Below are positions 24,460-47,878 of a stretch of 64,000 nucleotides of DNA, one piece after another. The stretch's first letter is position 1. The number at the start of each line of letters is the position of its first letter. A model generated the notes under the pieces. It was not told where the DNA came from and ran no database searches. It worked only from the letters and a program-made list of their open reading frames with translations. Source of the stretch: Acipenser ruthenus (Eukaryota; Chordata; Actinopteri; Acipenseriformes; Acipenseridae); assembly GCF_902713425.1 (NCBI RefSeq), contig NC_081189.1:15189266-15253265 (forward strand), written 5' to 3'. A program made the position numbers and the translations under genes.

Positions 24460-26190
24460 CAATGAACCTTGGCCAACCAGGCACCTTCGGCCCTGGCAGC
24501 AGTCTCAGCTCCTTTGCAGCCCCAATTGCAATCCCCCACCTCCCCCAGATCCTAGTTAGTGCAAGAGGACATGCTTTTTATAGCGGACTCTGGGGAGGGG
24601 GCCTCTTTCTCCTCTGACATGTAGGTAGGAGGGGAGCTCGAACCTCTTGCTGAGGAAGAACCTGGCTTCGAGGTAGCATCAGAAGCCAGTGCTCCCCCGT
24701 TGTCTAGCTCGGTATCGGCAGTTATGGGACACGCTGCAGCCTTCCTGTAGGTTCCCTGGACGCCAGCGGCAGAACCACTCTGGTCTGTTTTCCGGACTCA
24801 GTCGATAGCTCCTCGCTCTCAAAAGTTCCCGGCCTTCCCAGACTTCATGGAGGAGGTACGCTCCTCCTGGGATCGTCCGGCCTCAGGTCCTAGCGTGCTA
24901 AAACAGACCGCACCGCTTGCCTGTCTAGAAGGTGCGGAAAAGTTTGGCCTAGCGGGGTTCCCCCCAGTAGACGCCACCATCGCGAGCCTGGTTAAGGCCC
25001 TGTCGGTGAGTGGGTTGGCTAGAGACCCGGCGTGCCCCAACCTTCACTGCAAGGGGGCGTATGCAGCAGAGGCGCAGACAATTCGCCTGTCAAACACGGC
25101 AAGTGTGCTCACGGCCTATATGGCCGGTGTATTGCGTGAGGCCCTGCGCTTTTGTGCGCTTTCCTGCCTATACCACTGCTCCCGGCCTTTCTCGAAAAGG
25201 TCCAGTTACAGGAAGCATCAGTTCTCCTAGTGGTCCCCAAGTGGCCCAGGAGAATCTGAATTTCGACCCTGTGCCAGCTGTTACACGGCTAGCCCTGGGA
25301 GATCCCACTGCGCATGGATCTCAGTCAGGCGAGAGGCACTCTTTGGCACCCGGAACCGGGCAGGTTCCGGCTATGAGTCTGGCCCTGGTTAGCCCTATGG
25401 CTATCAGATGCAGTTGTGGGTATGTTGCAGAGCGCTAGGGCAGACTCCACTAGGTCTTTGTACACTTGTGGTGGTATTTCCAAGCTTAGTGTCTGGCTGG
25501 AAGCCATGACCCAGTATCTTGCCCTATGCCAGTCATCTTACAATTTCTGCAAGAACTGCTTGATGCTGGTAGGTCATCTTCCACTTTGAAGGTGTATTTA
25601 GTGGCTATCTCTGCATGCCATGACCCCGTAGATTTGGTGTCTCCGGGTGCACATTTCTTGGCTACCTGATTTTTCTAAAGGCGCTCAGCGATTATGCCCT
25701 CCCAGGAGGACTGTTCTCCCCGAAAGGAGCCTTAATATTGTACTGGAGGCTCTCACGAAGGCCCAGTTTGATCCCATACACTCCATAGAGTTGAAGTACC
25801 TGTCTGTGAAGACAGCCTTCCTCGTGGCTATCACTTCCGCTAAGCAGGTCAGTGAGCTGCAGACGCTGTCTGTGTACAGCTCCTGAATGCATATTTAAGA
25901 GGATGGCAGCAGGGTGTCTGCGCACCAACCCTGCTTTCCTCCCCAAAGTGATCATAGCCTTCCATATTAGTCTGTGGAACTGAAGTCCTTCCAGCCACCT
26001 CCGTTTGCTTCAGCAGAGGATGAGAGATTGAATTTCCTCTGCCCAGTGCGGGCATTGAGATGCTACATGGATAGGACAAGAGCTCTGCATCAGTCTGACC
26101 AGCTCTTTGTCTATCACGGAACACAGACCCTAGGACAGTCCCTCTTAAAGCAGCATCTGTCACATTGGATTGTGGACAAAAACAAAGCTT
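24460..26190 (+). mobile_element. DIRS-like tyrosine-recombinase retrotransposon, fossil
   Basis: Two recognisable parts lie in order on the plus strand. A gag-like part at about 24460-25200 is GC-rich, with FMEEVRSSWDRPASGPSV and a following FPPVDATIASLVKALSV motif typical of fish DIRS elements. A tyrosine-recombinase-like part follows at about 25700-26190, with IELKYLSVKTAFLVAITSAK and DRTRALHQSDQLFV. The copy is clearly broken, with several breaks, and looks old. It lies between ccnb1 copies B and C and differs sharply in base composition from its surroundings. Confidence 0.75.
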
Positions 26191-27015
26191 CCCATGGGAG
26201 TATAGAACTGTATCAAACGATGTGGCAGTGAAAGACTCACAGAAAACAGCTGTGGACCAAATGTAACTAGAGTATCACAAAGTGTGCAACCAAGATCATT
26301 GTTATGACCAGAGGTTAAAACAACATGGCTGCGAAATACAGGTAATGAAACCAAATTGAAGAAACGATTTGACCTAGAGAATCAAAGAATAAACTTGTGT
26401 GCCGAGTACAAAGCCAATATCTGAAAGTCTCATAACCATCAGGGAAGGGGACTGATAGATAGGAACCCAGGTAGTTTCCAGAACACTGAAGTAAATATAA
26501 AGCCTGCATCTCAGTTAGTAATGAGATAATAGCAGTTGAAATAGCAGTAGCAGATTTACAAGAAAATCACCTCAGGGGTGTGCTTATTAAAATGATCACT
26601 GGGTGTTTCATATTGGACCAGAAATAATGATCTTACTCAGGAACTTGGTATGCAGCTCATAAACCACAAGCTGATATTTACAACTTCAAGGGTTCCAAAT
26701 ATAAAAGATACATACCAGAGCCCCCCTAGTTTAAAACCTCTGTTCAGATTGTTCTATATGACAATTTTAATATACACCACATCCCAGAGAAAGCCCAAAG
26801 GCACCATTCTACTTGGAAGAGCCCAAAACCCCTTCTGTCCACCGATGTAGTCTAGCCAATCTTTGTGACCATAGAAAGGAGGAATTGTTTAGCTGTCCTT
26901 GGCTCATGTCACTTATGGTTAGTCCATTAAGTATGGATTACCTATTTGCACAACTTGTTAATTCTAGAAATGGGGAAAAAAAAAAATATATATATATATT
27001 GATCAAACAAATTTG

Positions 27016-27046
<31 letters not shown>

Positions 27047-27274
27047 TACCTAGGCTGTCTTCAGTTAGTAATTCCTAGTCATTTCTCAATATACACAAAG
27101 GCATGGGAGTATTAGTATTATGGATGAATGAGGAAAAGAATATAAACCACACATTGCAGTTAGTTTGCCTAGGGGAAGAATGTTTGTGCAAGAGTCGATG
27201 AAAAAGGCAGTTAACACCATTTAAATACAGGATTCAGTGGATGAAGGGAGACAATGTACAGAAAAAAAAAAAAC
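26191..27274. other. Spacer downstream of ccnb1 copy C
   Basis: AT-rich sequence with a TA run near 26985-26999 and an A homopolymer at about 27017-27044. No gene was recognised; part of it may belong to the neighbouring fossil. Confidence 0.4.
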
Positions 27275-27280
27275 TTTATT
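27275..27280 (-). terminator. Polyadenylation signal of ccnb1 copy C
   Basis: AATAAA on the minus strand about 90 bases past the stop codon of copy C, in a context (AATAAAGTTT) like that of copy A. Confidence 0.5.
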
Positions 27281-27369
27281 AAAATCTATAAAAGCCATGC
27301 ATAATACAAAAATTTACAATAGCACATAGTGCCAAGACTATACAACAGAAATCTGTACACAGCCAATAT

Positions 27370-30300
27370 TTAAGAGGACAGCGATTTAGCCAGATTCTTC
27401 AGTACTGCAGACTTTAGCTGGGGAATAGTGCTGATCTTCATTAGCTTCTGGCTTGCATACTTGTTCCGGACAGCCTACAAAAATAAAATAGTCAATTTAG
27501 TAGTGTTGAGCCACAATCAAGAGATAAACCTTTCCAAAACAGTTCACAAGATCTTTCTACCAATGACAAAACATTGCAGTATCACACCATTGTTATTACT
27601 CAATTACCAATGTAAACAAAGGAATCCTTACCATGTGTTTTGATAGTCCTTCATTGACCCTCACAACATTTTTAGCCATGTGCTGCATCACAGGAACCAA
27701 ACAGCTTTCAGTGTAGTTCATGTGATGTTGAAGAGTAGGGGTCTAGGGAAAAGGCAAGAGAAAAGCCTTCAGGTCAACAGCAGTAAGTCAAAACCCCATT
27801 GACCCCTTGTGGCAATGTGGCCACGCCCTTGTGTGTAGTTTATATATGTTATGTGTTGTGTGTAAACGTTTGTGTATAGTCATTGGTACACGGGATATAA
27901 ATGGGTCTGTGTTTCACATGTGATTTAAATTGTATATTTGTATTTAGGCACGAGGATGGCACATCACGTGCAGATAATGTGTGTCACGGGAGTACACTTA
28001 ATTCACGTGCAGTTGTACCGAGACTCCAATTGATTGATTAGCAATAGAGTCTCAGTACAGCTGCATAAAAGCAGCACGTTTTCACTCACTCGGGGTTGGG
28101 TGTTCGGTGAGTGGAGAAGGAGGTAAAAAGAATAATAATGAAAAGTGTCTCACTCACCGTGTTTCGTTTGTCTGTCCGTGCACTGTTTACTGGTTAGTCC
28201 GTTTTGTTTATATATTTATTTTGGCACAAGTGCCGTGTCCTGTGTTTGTGTGCTCTTATTTTGTTTATTAAATGCTGAGCACAACCAAGTACTCAGCTTC
28301 ACCAACCTCACTGTCTGTCTTGTGTGTTACTTCCTGTTTCTGGTCTGACGTCACCCACTGCAGCAGTCTGACACCCCTTTATACATAAATGTTACAAAGA
28401 CTAGCCATCTACATGGTACCCATTAAGCCATCTACTAATGCAACATGGTGAAACAGACCACCAGGGTAAAGAAAGACTTGGTAGGTAATTTTGCATGGCA
28501 TTACCAGAGACAAATGCACTGCCCATGTAGCAGTAGGCAGAAATGCCACAAATAGCTGCCAAGACTATAGCAAGACAATCAAGGTGTACAAGACTCCATA
28601 CAGCAAGCTTTAATAAAGGCAGGATAAAGTAATAAAAAAAAAAAAAACTATAGCCTGGAGTGTACTTACCCATTCACCACAGTTAAGAATATTTAAGGTC
28701 AACGCAAGGGCAGCAGCTGCAATCTGGGACGGGGGATAGTGCACCATATCATAATCCACCATGGTCAGCTCCATTAGATATTTAGCCAGGGTGTGCTGCT
28801 CTGCAGTTACCTATAGAAGAGAAAAGTGTACAACTAAATTAAAGCAAATTACAATCCAGTTTTTTGTAAACAAAGTATGTCTAAATCCTCACCAACTATG
28901 TTACCCAGCTCCTGGTCCAGGCCCTGGTACTCTCCCGCCTAGACTACTGCAACTCCCTCCTGGCTGGCCTCCCTGCGTCCGCCACCCGTCCGCTCCAGCT
29001 CATCCAGAACTCTGCTGCTCGCCTGGTGTTCTCTCTACCTCGCTTCGCCCACGCTACTCCACTACTCCGCTCGCTCCACTGGCTCCCGATCACCGCTCGC
29101 ATCCAGTTCAAGACTCTTGTACTAGCCTACAGATGCCTTGATCAGACTGCACCCAGCTACCTCCAGACCCTCATCTCTCCCTACACCCCCACTCGATCTC
29201 TCCGCTCCGCCTGCACTAGAAGACTGGCTCTACCTCCGCTACGCTCCCCTGCCTCCCGAGCCCGCTCCTTCTCCACCCTTGCTCCGCAGTGGTGGAACGA
29301 CCTTCCTACAGATGTCAGGACTGCCCAGTCCCTGACCACATTCCGGCGCCTCCTTAAGACTCACCTCTTCAAACAGCACCTGTAGAACTCCTCTGTTGTA
29401 TCCTGGGACACTATCACCCTTCATTTAAATATGCTTTATTTTGCTCTTATCTGCCCCCTATTTTACTGCATTTAATCCTGTACCTCAGAATATTGTAATC
29501 TCCCAAGTGTTTAATCTGTAGTATTTTGTACTTAATCATATCCTGATGTAACTATCACTACTTAATCATATCCTGATGTAACTTTCACTATTATCTGCTG
29601 TATTATTGAATTGTGGTTTGTCACACTTGAGAATTATTGTATTTCTTGTTCTTATTGTATGACTTATATTGTAACACTTGAATGTATTTGTATTTGCTTG
29701 CGATTGTAAGTCGCCCTGGATAAGGGCGTCTGCTAAGAAATAAATAATAATAAATAAATAATAATTACCAAAGCCATGAGCACAGCAGTGGCTTTCACTT
29801 AAATGTCTGCACTACAGTTACTGTATTCAGGGCTTTTGATTAAATCTAGGAGTAGTGTGAATAAGTTAATCACTGGAACTGCTAGATTTAGGCAGTGGAA
29901 ATACATTATGCACTGCTGAAATTAAGCACCTCTGTCTCCCCTTTGAAACTTTAACTAGGATAGCTTGGTGCATGTCAAGTGCCAAAGACTTGATACAGCA
30001 AAGGGGGGGGAATCCGATTAACAAGTGCAAACAATACACCACTCACTTCTCCAATTTTGGAAGCCCGCCTTAGAAACTGCAGGGGAATTGGACGGCCAAA
30101 GCCAAAGTGGAGCACCCTCAGGATCTTCATTTCCATCGCTCTGATCTGAGCCGTGGTGTAAGTGTGGTCAGTAACAAAAGCAAAGTCTGCAATCTCTGGA
30201 GGATACATCTCTTCATATTTGGAGGCCAGCAACATAGCAGTCACGCCAACAAGCTGCAGCATCTTCTTGGGCACTGGATTAGCCTGAAATGCACAATGAC

Positions 30301-32382
30301 AATGTGTTAAGTGTATTGGGAGTAAAAATGACAAATTAAAAGCAATTGTTTCCCCTCACACTATAGCCACTATGATAAATATGGGACACTCAGGCAATTA
30401 ATGTGCAGACTTCAGGAGAATATCCAGTTTGTGGTCTAGGGAGTTTCATTTTTTTTATTGCACATCCAGTTTAATAAATTACCCCTCCCCCATATTTAAT
30501 TTATTACCAAGCCACTAAATAACCCCTTCAATTGTTACCTGAAGGAAGCGATCAATAATTCCAACAGTCATATACATGGTCTCCTGAAGAAGCTTGAATT
30601 TCATCTGAACCTGCACTAGCCAGTCAATCAGTATAGCACGCATATTCCCAGTGACTTCCTGTCCCTCCAGGAACTTCGGCCTTACAGCCTGCTCCACCTG
30701 CAGTTTTGATAAAAGGAACTCGAATTAAAGCATTTTAATAGTCAAGCCAGACTAAACAGGTCCAGTTATTCAGGTCTGAACATTTAGCAAGACTTAATTC
30801 AATATACTGACCTCAACCTGTCTTAGGTAGTTGTAGATGTCTTTCACATATTCACTGCAGAGCATTGGGTTCTCAGCATCCTCTGCATCAACATCCTTGA
30901 TATTCAGCAGCACATCTGAAAAGGCCTGGCACAAGTCCTCCTCAGGTGCACAGCCTGATGTCTCCATTGGGGTTGGGGAAGGAAGCAACTACAGGGTCCA
31001 GAGGAAAGACATTTTGTTCAGATGCGACAAAACTAAAAGGAGTTTGTAGATATTCAATTTGCTGGAATTGCCTTTTCAGGTTTACATTCAGCAAATGTAG
31101 GTTTAAAATAAAGCAACTTCAGTTCTTTATAGCATCCAGCATGTCTAGTGCAGGAAGTGTAAAAGCTAATAGTAGTTTAGTAAACATTACAATCAATACT
31201 ACTGTAGATTATCAAGAATTGAAAAGGATGTGCTACTTAAATACAGCCTTGATCTTCTGGTTTCTCCACCTTACAGGAACTCATTAAATTGTATCTGGAT
31301 AAAGAAGTCTGCTAAATAGTGTAGCATTGTACAGGAACCAAGTTACAAAACCTATTAAAAAACCCACCTCTTCGGTAACCTGCTTGGCTGCAGTTCTCTT
31401 AGGCACTTTTGCGTCAAGGGCATTTTCAGACTTGCTGGCTTGTCGCTGAACTACTTTAGAAGTGATGGGTTTGATTTCCTACAACAAAATATAGAACGCT
31501 TATCCTTCTGCTGGGGTGTAAGGCAAAAAGGGAAAACTTAAACGTAATAAAGAATTGTTTCTACAATAGTTAGTTGTACCTTTTTTTGAGTGGGTTTGGA
31601 GCCGGGCCCCTTATTGCCAATATCGCCAAGCGCAGCTCTGGGCCTCAATCCTGGTTTTGATGCGGCGACTCCCTTACCTGGTAGTACAGCCGTCCTGTTT
31701 TCGGCACTCAGCTGGGAACTCTAAGGATAAAAAAAACAGGTCGATGCAGTACTGCAACCTCGCTGTACTTTACAAGTGTGTAATCACCTGTGAAAAAAGT
31801 AAACTAGCCGTTCACTAGCACAGTCGAACTATATAACGTTAATGAAATCGTTTTCGGTGGAATAGTATATTTGAATTGCGATCTTCAATTTAAAACACAG
31901 GCTACCTATGTGCCCTATTCTACGCAATAGTTCACGATATTAAGGCCCAAGTCAGACGTGAAGTTAAATGTAGACATTTTGGAAGGGCTTATTGGTCAAC
32001 TACTTTAGAGATTATATATATATATATATAAAAAAAAAAAAAAAAAACACACAACAGGACAAAGTCAAAAACAAAAAACAAACCGAATTAAAGCAGGTAA
32101 TTCGAACACAATAAAACTACAGAAAACAAAGTGTTTCAAATTCAGGCCAGTTACATTTTACAACGTGAAAAAGAGAACTAAAAATATATTAGTTTTACTG
32201 AGTTACAACATTATCGATTACAGTACACAGACCATACCAATTTTTAAATACAAAATAAACTATTTCCTCCATAGAACACAACTACGCTACAATATTCTTT
32301 TACCGTATTTTTTTTTTTTTTTTAACAAAAACCAAAAGTTGAAAATTAAAATGATACTTACTCTGGTCATACGAAGAGCCAT
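27370..32382 (-). CDS. ccnb1: G2/mitotic cyclin B1, tandem copy C (next to slc30a5)
   Basis: Nine exons (32382-32362, 31720-31580, 31478-31368, 30988-30812, 30697-30539, 30283-30047, 28810-28670, 27742-27632, 27474-27370) encode 400 residues. The destruction box is RAALGDIGN (residues 35-43), closest to the human RTALGDIGN, and MRAIL (169-173) is canonical. Exon 6 differs from copy A at one residue in 79 (IRAMEMK against IREMEMK), while exons 2, 3 and 8 differ more. The C-terminus ends LAKSLSS. It is the copy adjacent to slc30a5, as in the tetrapod gene order, and has the most canonical boxes and promoter, so it is the best candidate for the ancestral-position gene. Its introns have been invaded: an L2 LINE in intron 6 and a solo LTR in intron 7. 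Confidence 0.97.
27808..28373 (+). mobile_element. Solo LTR fossil (probably Gypsy-like)
   Basis: A 566-base unit begins TGTGGCAATGTGG and ends GTCTGACA, flanked by a perfect 5-base target duplication CCCCT (27803-27807 and 28374-28378). It has a TATA-like GCATAAAAGC and a polyadenylation-like TATTAAATG. No internal region is attached, so it is a solo LTR formed by recombination. It sits in intron 7 of ccnb1 copy C, opposite to the gene. The perfect duplication suggests a moderate rather than great age. Confidence 0.85.
28897..29757 (+). mobile_element. L2-type LINE, 5'-truncated 3' end
   Basis: An open frame at about 28897-29385 encodes the C-terminal end of an L2/CR1 reverse-transcriptase polyprotein: [47 protein letters not shown], then [10 protein letters not shown] and [10 protein letters not shown] at the end. 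The 3' untranslated part follows, with a small tandem duplication of about 30 bases near 29531-29593 and the terminal TAAGTCGCCCTGGATAAGGG motif plus an AATAA-rich tail. It is truncated before the catalytic motif, hence immobile. The frame is still open over about 160 codons, so it is young. It lies in intron 6 of ccnb1 copy C, antisense to the gene. Confidence 0.9.
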
Positions 32383-32479
32383 TTCTGACGATTAAAACAG
32401 ACAAACGCATACAACCAAAAAAAACCCAGACTCAAACTCTTGTTATCCAACAGCACACTAACAAGCACACAGATTTGTG

Positions 32480-32542
32480 TTTAAATCATCTGCCGCTCGC
32501 ATTTCATTCGCTTGCGTCCTAGCATCAGAAGTTTTTGATTGG
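32480..32542 (-). promoter_or_regulatory. Proximal promoter of ccnb1 copy C (CHR, CCAAT)
   Basis: TTTAAA at 32480-32485, the conserved block at 32495-32514 and a CCAAT box (plus-strand ATTGG, 32538-32542) sit at exactly the spacing seen in copy A: 9 bases, then 23 bases. The ATG is about 98 bases downstream of TTTAAA. Regulation by CHR- and CCAAT-binding factors is inferred from the known human CCNB1 promoter. Confidence 0.65.
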
Positions 32543-35437
32543 ATGGAAAAGCCCTGCTTAGAATGCGTTTCCACGGAGACCATTGATCATGTGTTTTTCT
32601 GGCTTCTATTCTTTCTATCCCAGAATACTGCTTGCACGGAATTCGAATTCGAGTGGGGGAAGCTTAAAATTGAGTGTCTCAAAGTAAAACAGCAGATGAA
32701 TTAGAAGAGACGTTCGGTTACTGACGCATTGCCAAAATACGTAGGCTACTACATATGATGTATATGTTTTGTTTGACTGAAGTGGAAAATTACATCCCCC
32801 TAAAACGTGTTAGACTATTGGAGACAAGGGTGCGTTCACGGAGATCATTGGCTAAATTGGTCAGGTTCTGCACAGAATGATTTCCGTGAACTCACCCAAA
32901 GAAACATGTGGGGTGGTGGGGGTGGTGGGGGTGGGAAATGGGGTTTAGGGTTGGATACACAGGAAAGCATAACAGCTAGTAACATGACCACAACATGCAT
33001 AAACTAATAACTCCTAGCACTTTGAAACATATTAATGGTATCTACTGCTATGCAATTTGCCTCATAAGTGAACATTTGGAAGTGAAATACTGTGCTTTCA
33101 AACAAGACTGTTCACAGTTTGAATTCAGCGATGAACTGATACATTTCACAGCCAAAACTACTGGATTCTCAAAGACATAATAATGTAAATATACGTACTG
33201 TACATGTAACGTTTGACACTAATTCTAAAACGACATGTAAGGTACATTTGCTCCTAATATGTTGCTGATTAGATGAAAAGTTCAGTACCAAAAGTCAATT
33301 TACTATAGTCCATACCAGAGATCACACCATAGATGAATGATTTAGTACAAAACTATATTTTGAACTCCCAGGGGTCGATACATATCAATCAACGAGGCTT
33401 TACACTGCTGTAAGAAGACTGATAGCACATGTTAACCTCACATCCACTGGGTTCCCACAGTGCAAGGTGTTGCATCACCCTGTAGAATGAACTCATTTTG
33501 CTTTATAAAGTCTAATGAAACCTGCTGAATGATGTTACGTTAACATATTGAATTACATTCTGCTTTGTGGTTTTCCACATACTGAAAACTGAGAAAAATT
33601 GAAAAATGTGACATTTCAAAATCTAACATGAAATACTTTACTACAATTACGGCTTCCGGTAGACTATAATTTTGTAGTTGCTTTGATTACATGATGTTCT
33701 AGTTTTTTTTTTAGTTTTTTTTTGTAGTGTAGCTTGCAGGCCACATGCATTGTACGACCTCTTGCTGCAGTGCTGCAGACTGATAAGATGACTTTTAGGA
33801 GGAAGAAAGCCTACGTGCCTGACATTAGCTTTTAGATACCACTTACCCATTTATTGCCCAGCTTAGGTGAGGGGTTTGTTTCCTATCCCCAGATGCTGAA
33901 GAGGTTACTGTGCACGCTTTTCTATCTGCCAGGTTCGATTGCTCCAGTTAATTTAAAATACTGCTGTCGGGAATTGGATTCTAATTCAAACAAGCCTGGG
34001 ACTCAATTGGATTGTTTTACCTTAGAGGGAATCAGAAGCATATGCAATAAACAGAGCAAATATGGTACAATCATTTTTAGAATGGCTTGCCACTTAGTCA
34101 GACAGTCAATTTAAATTTCATATTCAATGTCAGAGCCCAAGAAGCAAAATGGGATTTAAAAACAAAAAAGGACTGCAGTTTTCCCACCCCAAATGCTATT
34201 TAATTATGTTGGTACCATTTTACAAGAAAAATCAACTGTGTCGATATTGTCAATGTGGGTTTGTAAGAGAAACACTTTCTTAAACTTCCCCAGTGCCTAA
34301 GGAATGTTTGGTCTGCAGTCACAAACAGATTCAGGCTTTTGGTATTAAAAAACAACAAACATTTTTAACAATCACATCCACAGTGTTGAAGGGTGTAATG
34401 GTGTAATGGAGTGCTGATAAATGTGTAAACTCATATGCTTTATGACATGTGCTACTTTTTGTACTAAAAAGTGCAGTCAAGGCATGCAACATTGAGACAC
34501 AGCACATTGACTGTCAGTGTGAGTGTCTAACAGGTGCAAGAGTTGTTGGCTGTCCTGCCCATATTGCCTCAGTCATTTAGTTCTTGCGACATTCTAGACA
34601 CCTCTCTGGGCTTATCAAAACTCAAGACAATCACTGTTGCTCTACAGTAGGTAATACAGAAATGACACCTGATCAAGCGCCTGTATGATGAATTATTCGG
34701 TGTGAACGTAGCAATTGAATGAAAGTAAGAGTTGGGCCACCATGATTCCAAGGACTGTATTTTTCTTTTAATAAATGGCAGTGAAAATTAATGTAGTTTT
34801 TTCCTATTATACTATACTATGTTCAGAAATCGTATCCCTCCTTTTTTCAACATTTCAGGGATTCAGTTTTTCAGTTCATAGAGTACCCACCTTTCATGTA
34901 CAAACACTGACATGTAACATGGACAATGTAATAATCACCCATGGGATTAATAAGGCCTGTTTTTGCCCCGGAAAACATTCCCATGACATGAAATTGTGCT
35001 TTTGATGATATATTTTAGTCCCATTCCTAATGCAGAACTATATAAATATTTAATCACTACATGTTTACTCTTTTACAACACATGTTGCAATACAACAAAA
35101 AAAAAATGACAACGTGATAACATAATGAACTTTCCAGAACTGTAAAACATTCAGAATTCAACCTTACATAAAAGCACAGTGAAAATATTTAGCTGCTGAT
35201 CAACAGCATCACACCGGTAAATCTTTGCTTCTATCATTTTTGGTTCAATTAACTAGCTGCTAACTGCTGTTAGCCCTACATCCTGCAGTCAGTCAATCTC
35301 ACATTGTGCAGTTCAGCTCATTTGAACAACTTTGCCTTGTGATAGTCTACTTTTGGCCATATCATGTTGGTGTAATTATTACCACATGATTATCAGTCCT
35401 CTGAAAACTGCTGAATACCAGTAAATGTAGTTTACAA
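32543..35437. other. Spacer between ccnb1 copy C and slc30a5
   Basis: About 3 kb between the copy C promoter and the 3' end of slc30a5. It holds a GT-rich patch (GGTGGTGGGGG near 32911-32935) and otherwise AT-rich unique-looking sequence. The open frames at 32807-34114 have no splice or family support. Confidence 0.5.
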
Positions 35438-35443
35438 TTTATT
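35438..35443 (-). terminator. Candidate polyadenylation signal of slc30a5
   Basis: AATAAA on the minus strand about 425 bases past the stop codon of slc30a5. Others further downstream are possible. Confidence 0.3.
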
Positions 35444-35866
35444 TGGGGTTCCTTTTGTCTAAGCACCACAACCAGAGAAGTTGCACTTTAGGAGCATCAT
35501 AAACAAGGCAATTAAATGTTTACACAACTTTCAAATTCAAACAAAGGTATAGGTTACTAATGATCATTTTAATGATTATATTGATTTACACAGATTTCCA
35601 TTTATGCAACCCATTTCAATCTAGATTGTTTAACTGTCAGATTAAATAATTACTCCAATCCCAAGTGTTCAGAGGAAAAATATTTCCAAATGTTTTTCTT
35701 TTCTTTTTTTAAATCCAAAAATACATCGCTATATTATTATCCTGTACATCAATGTGCAAAACCGTTAAAAACCAAGAATGATGGATCTCAAAATCTCTAT
35801 TTTTATCTTTAAAGCCTGTCCACAGCTGAAGTCCTGCAGTCATCGTGGATCTTTTGTGGCAGCTGT

Positions 35867-47878
<12,012 letters not shown>

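Noticed and set aside
24819-26163. Several minus-strand and offset open frames
   Set aside because: Shadows of the DIRS-like fossil.
29975-30334. Minus-strand frame extending past cyclin exon 6 on both sides
   Set aside because: Only 30283-30047 is coding; the rest is intron read through the GT and AG splice sites.
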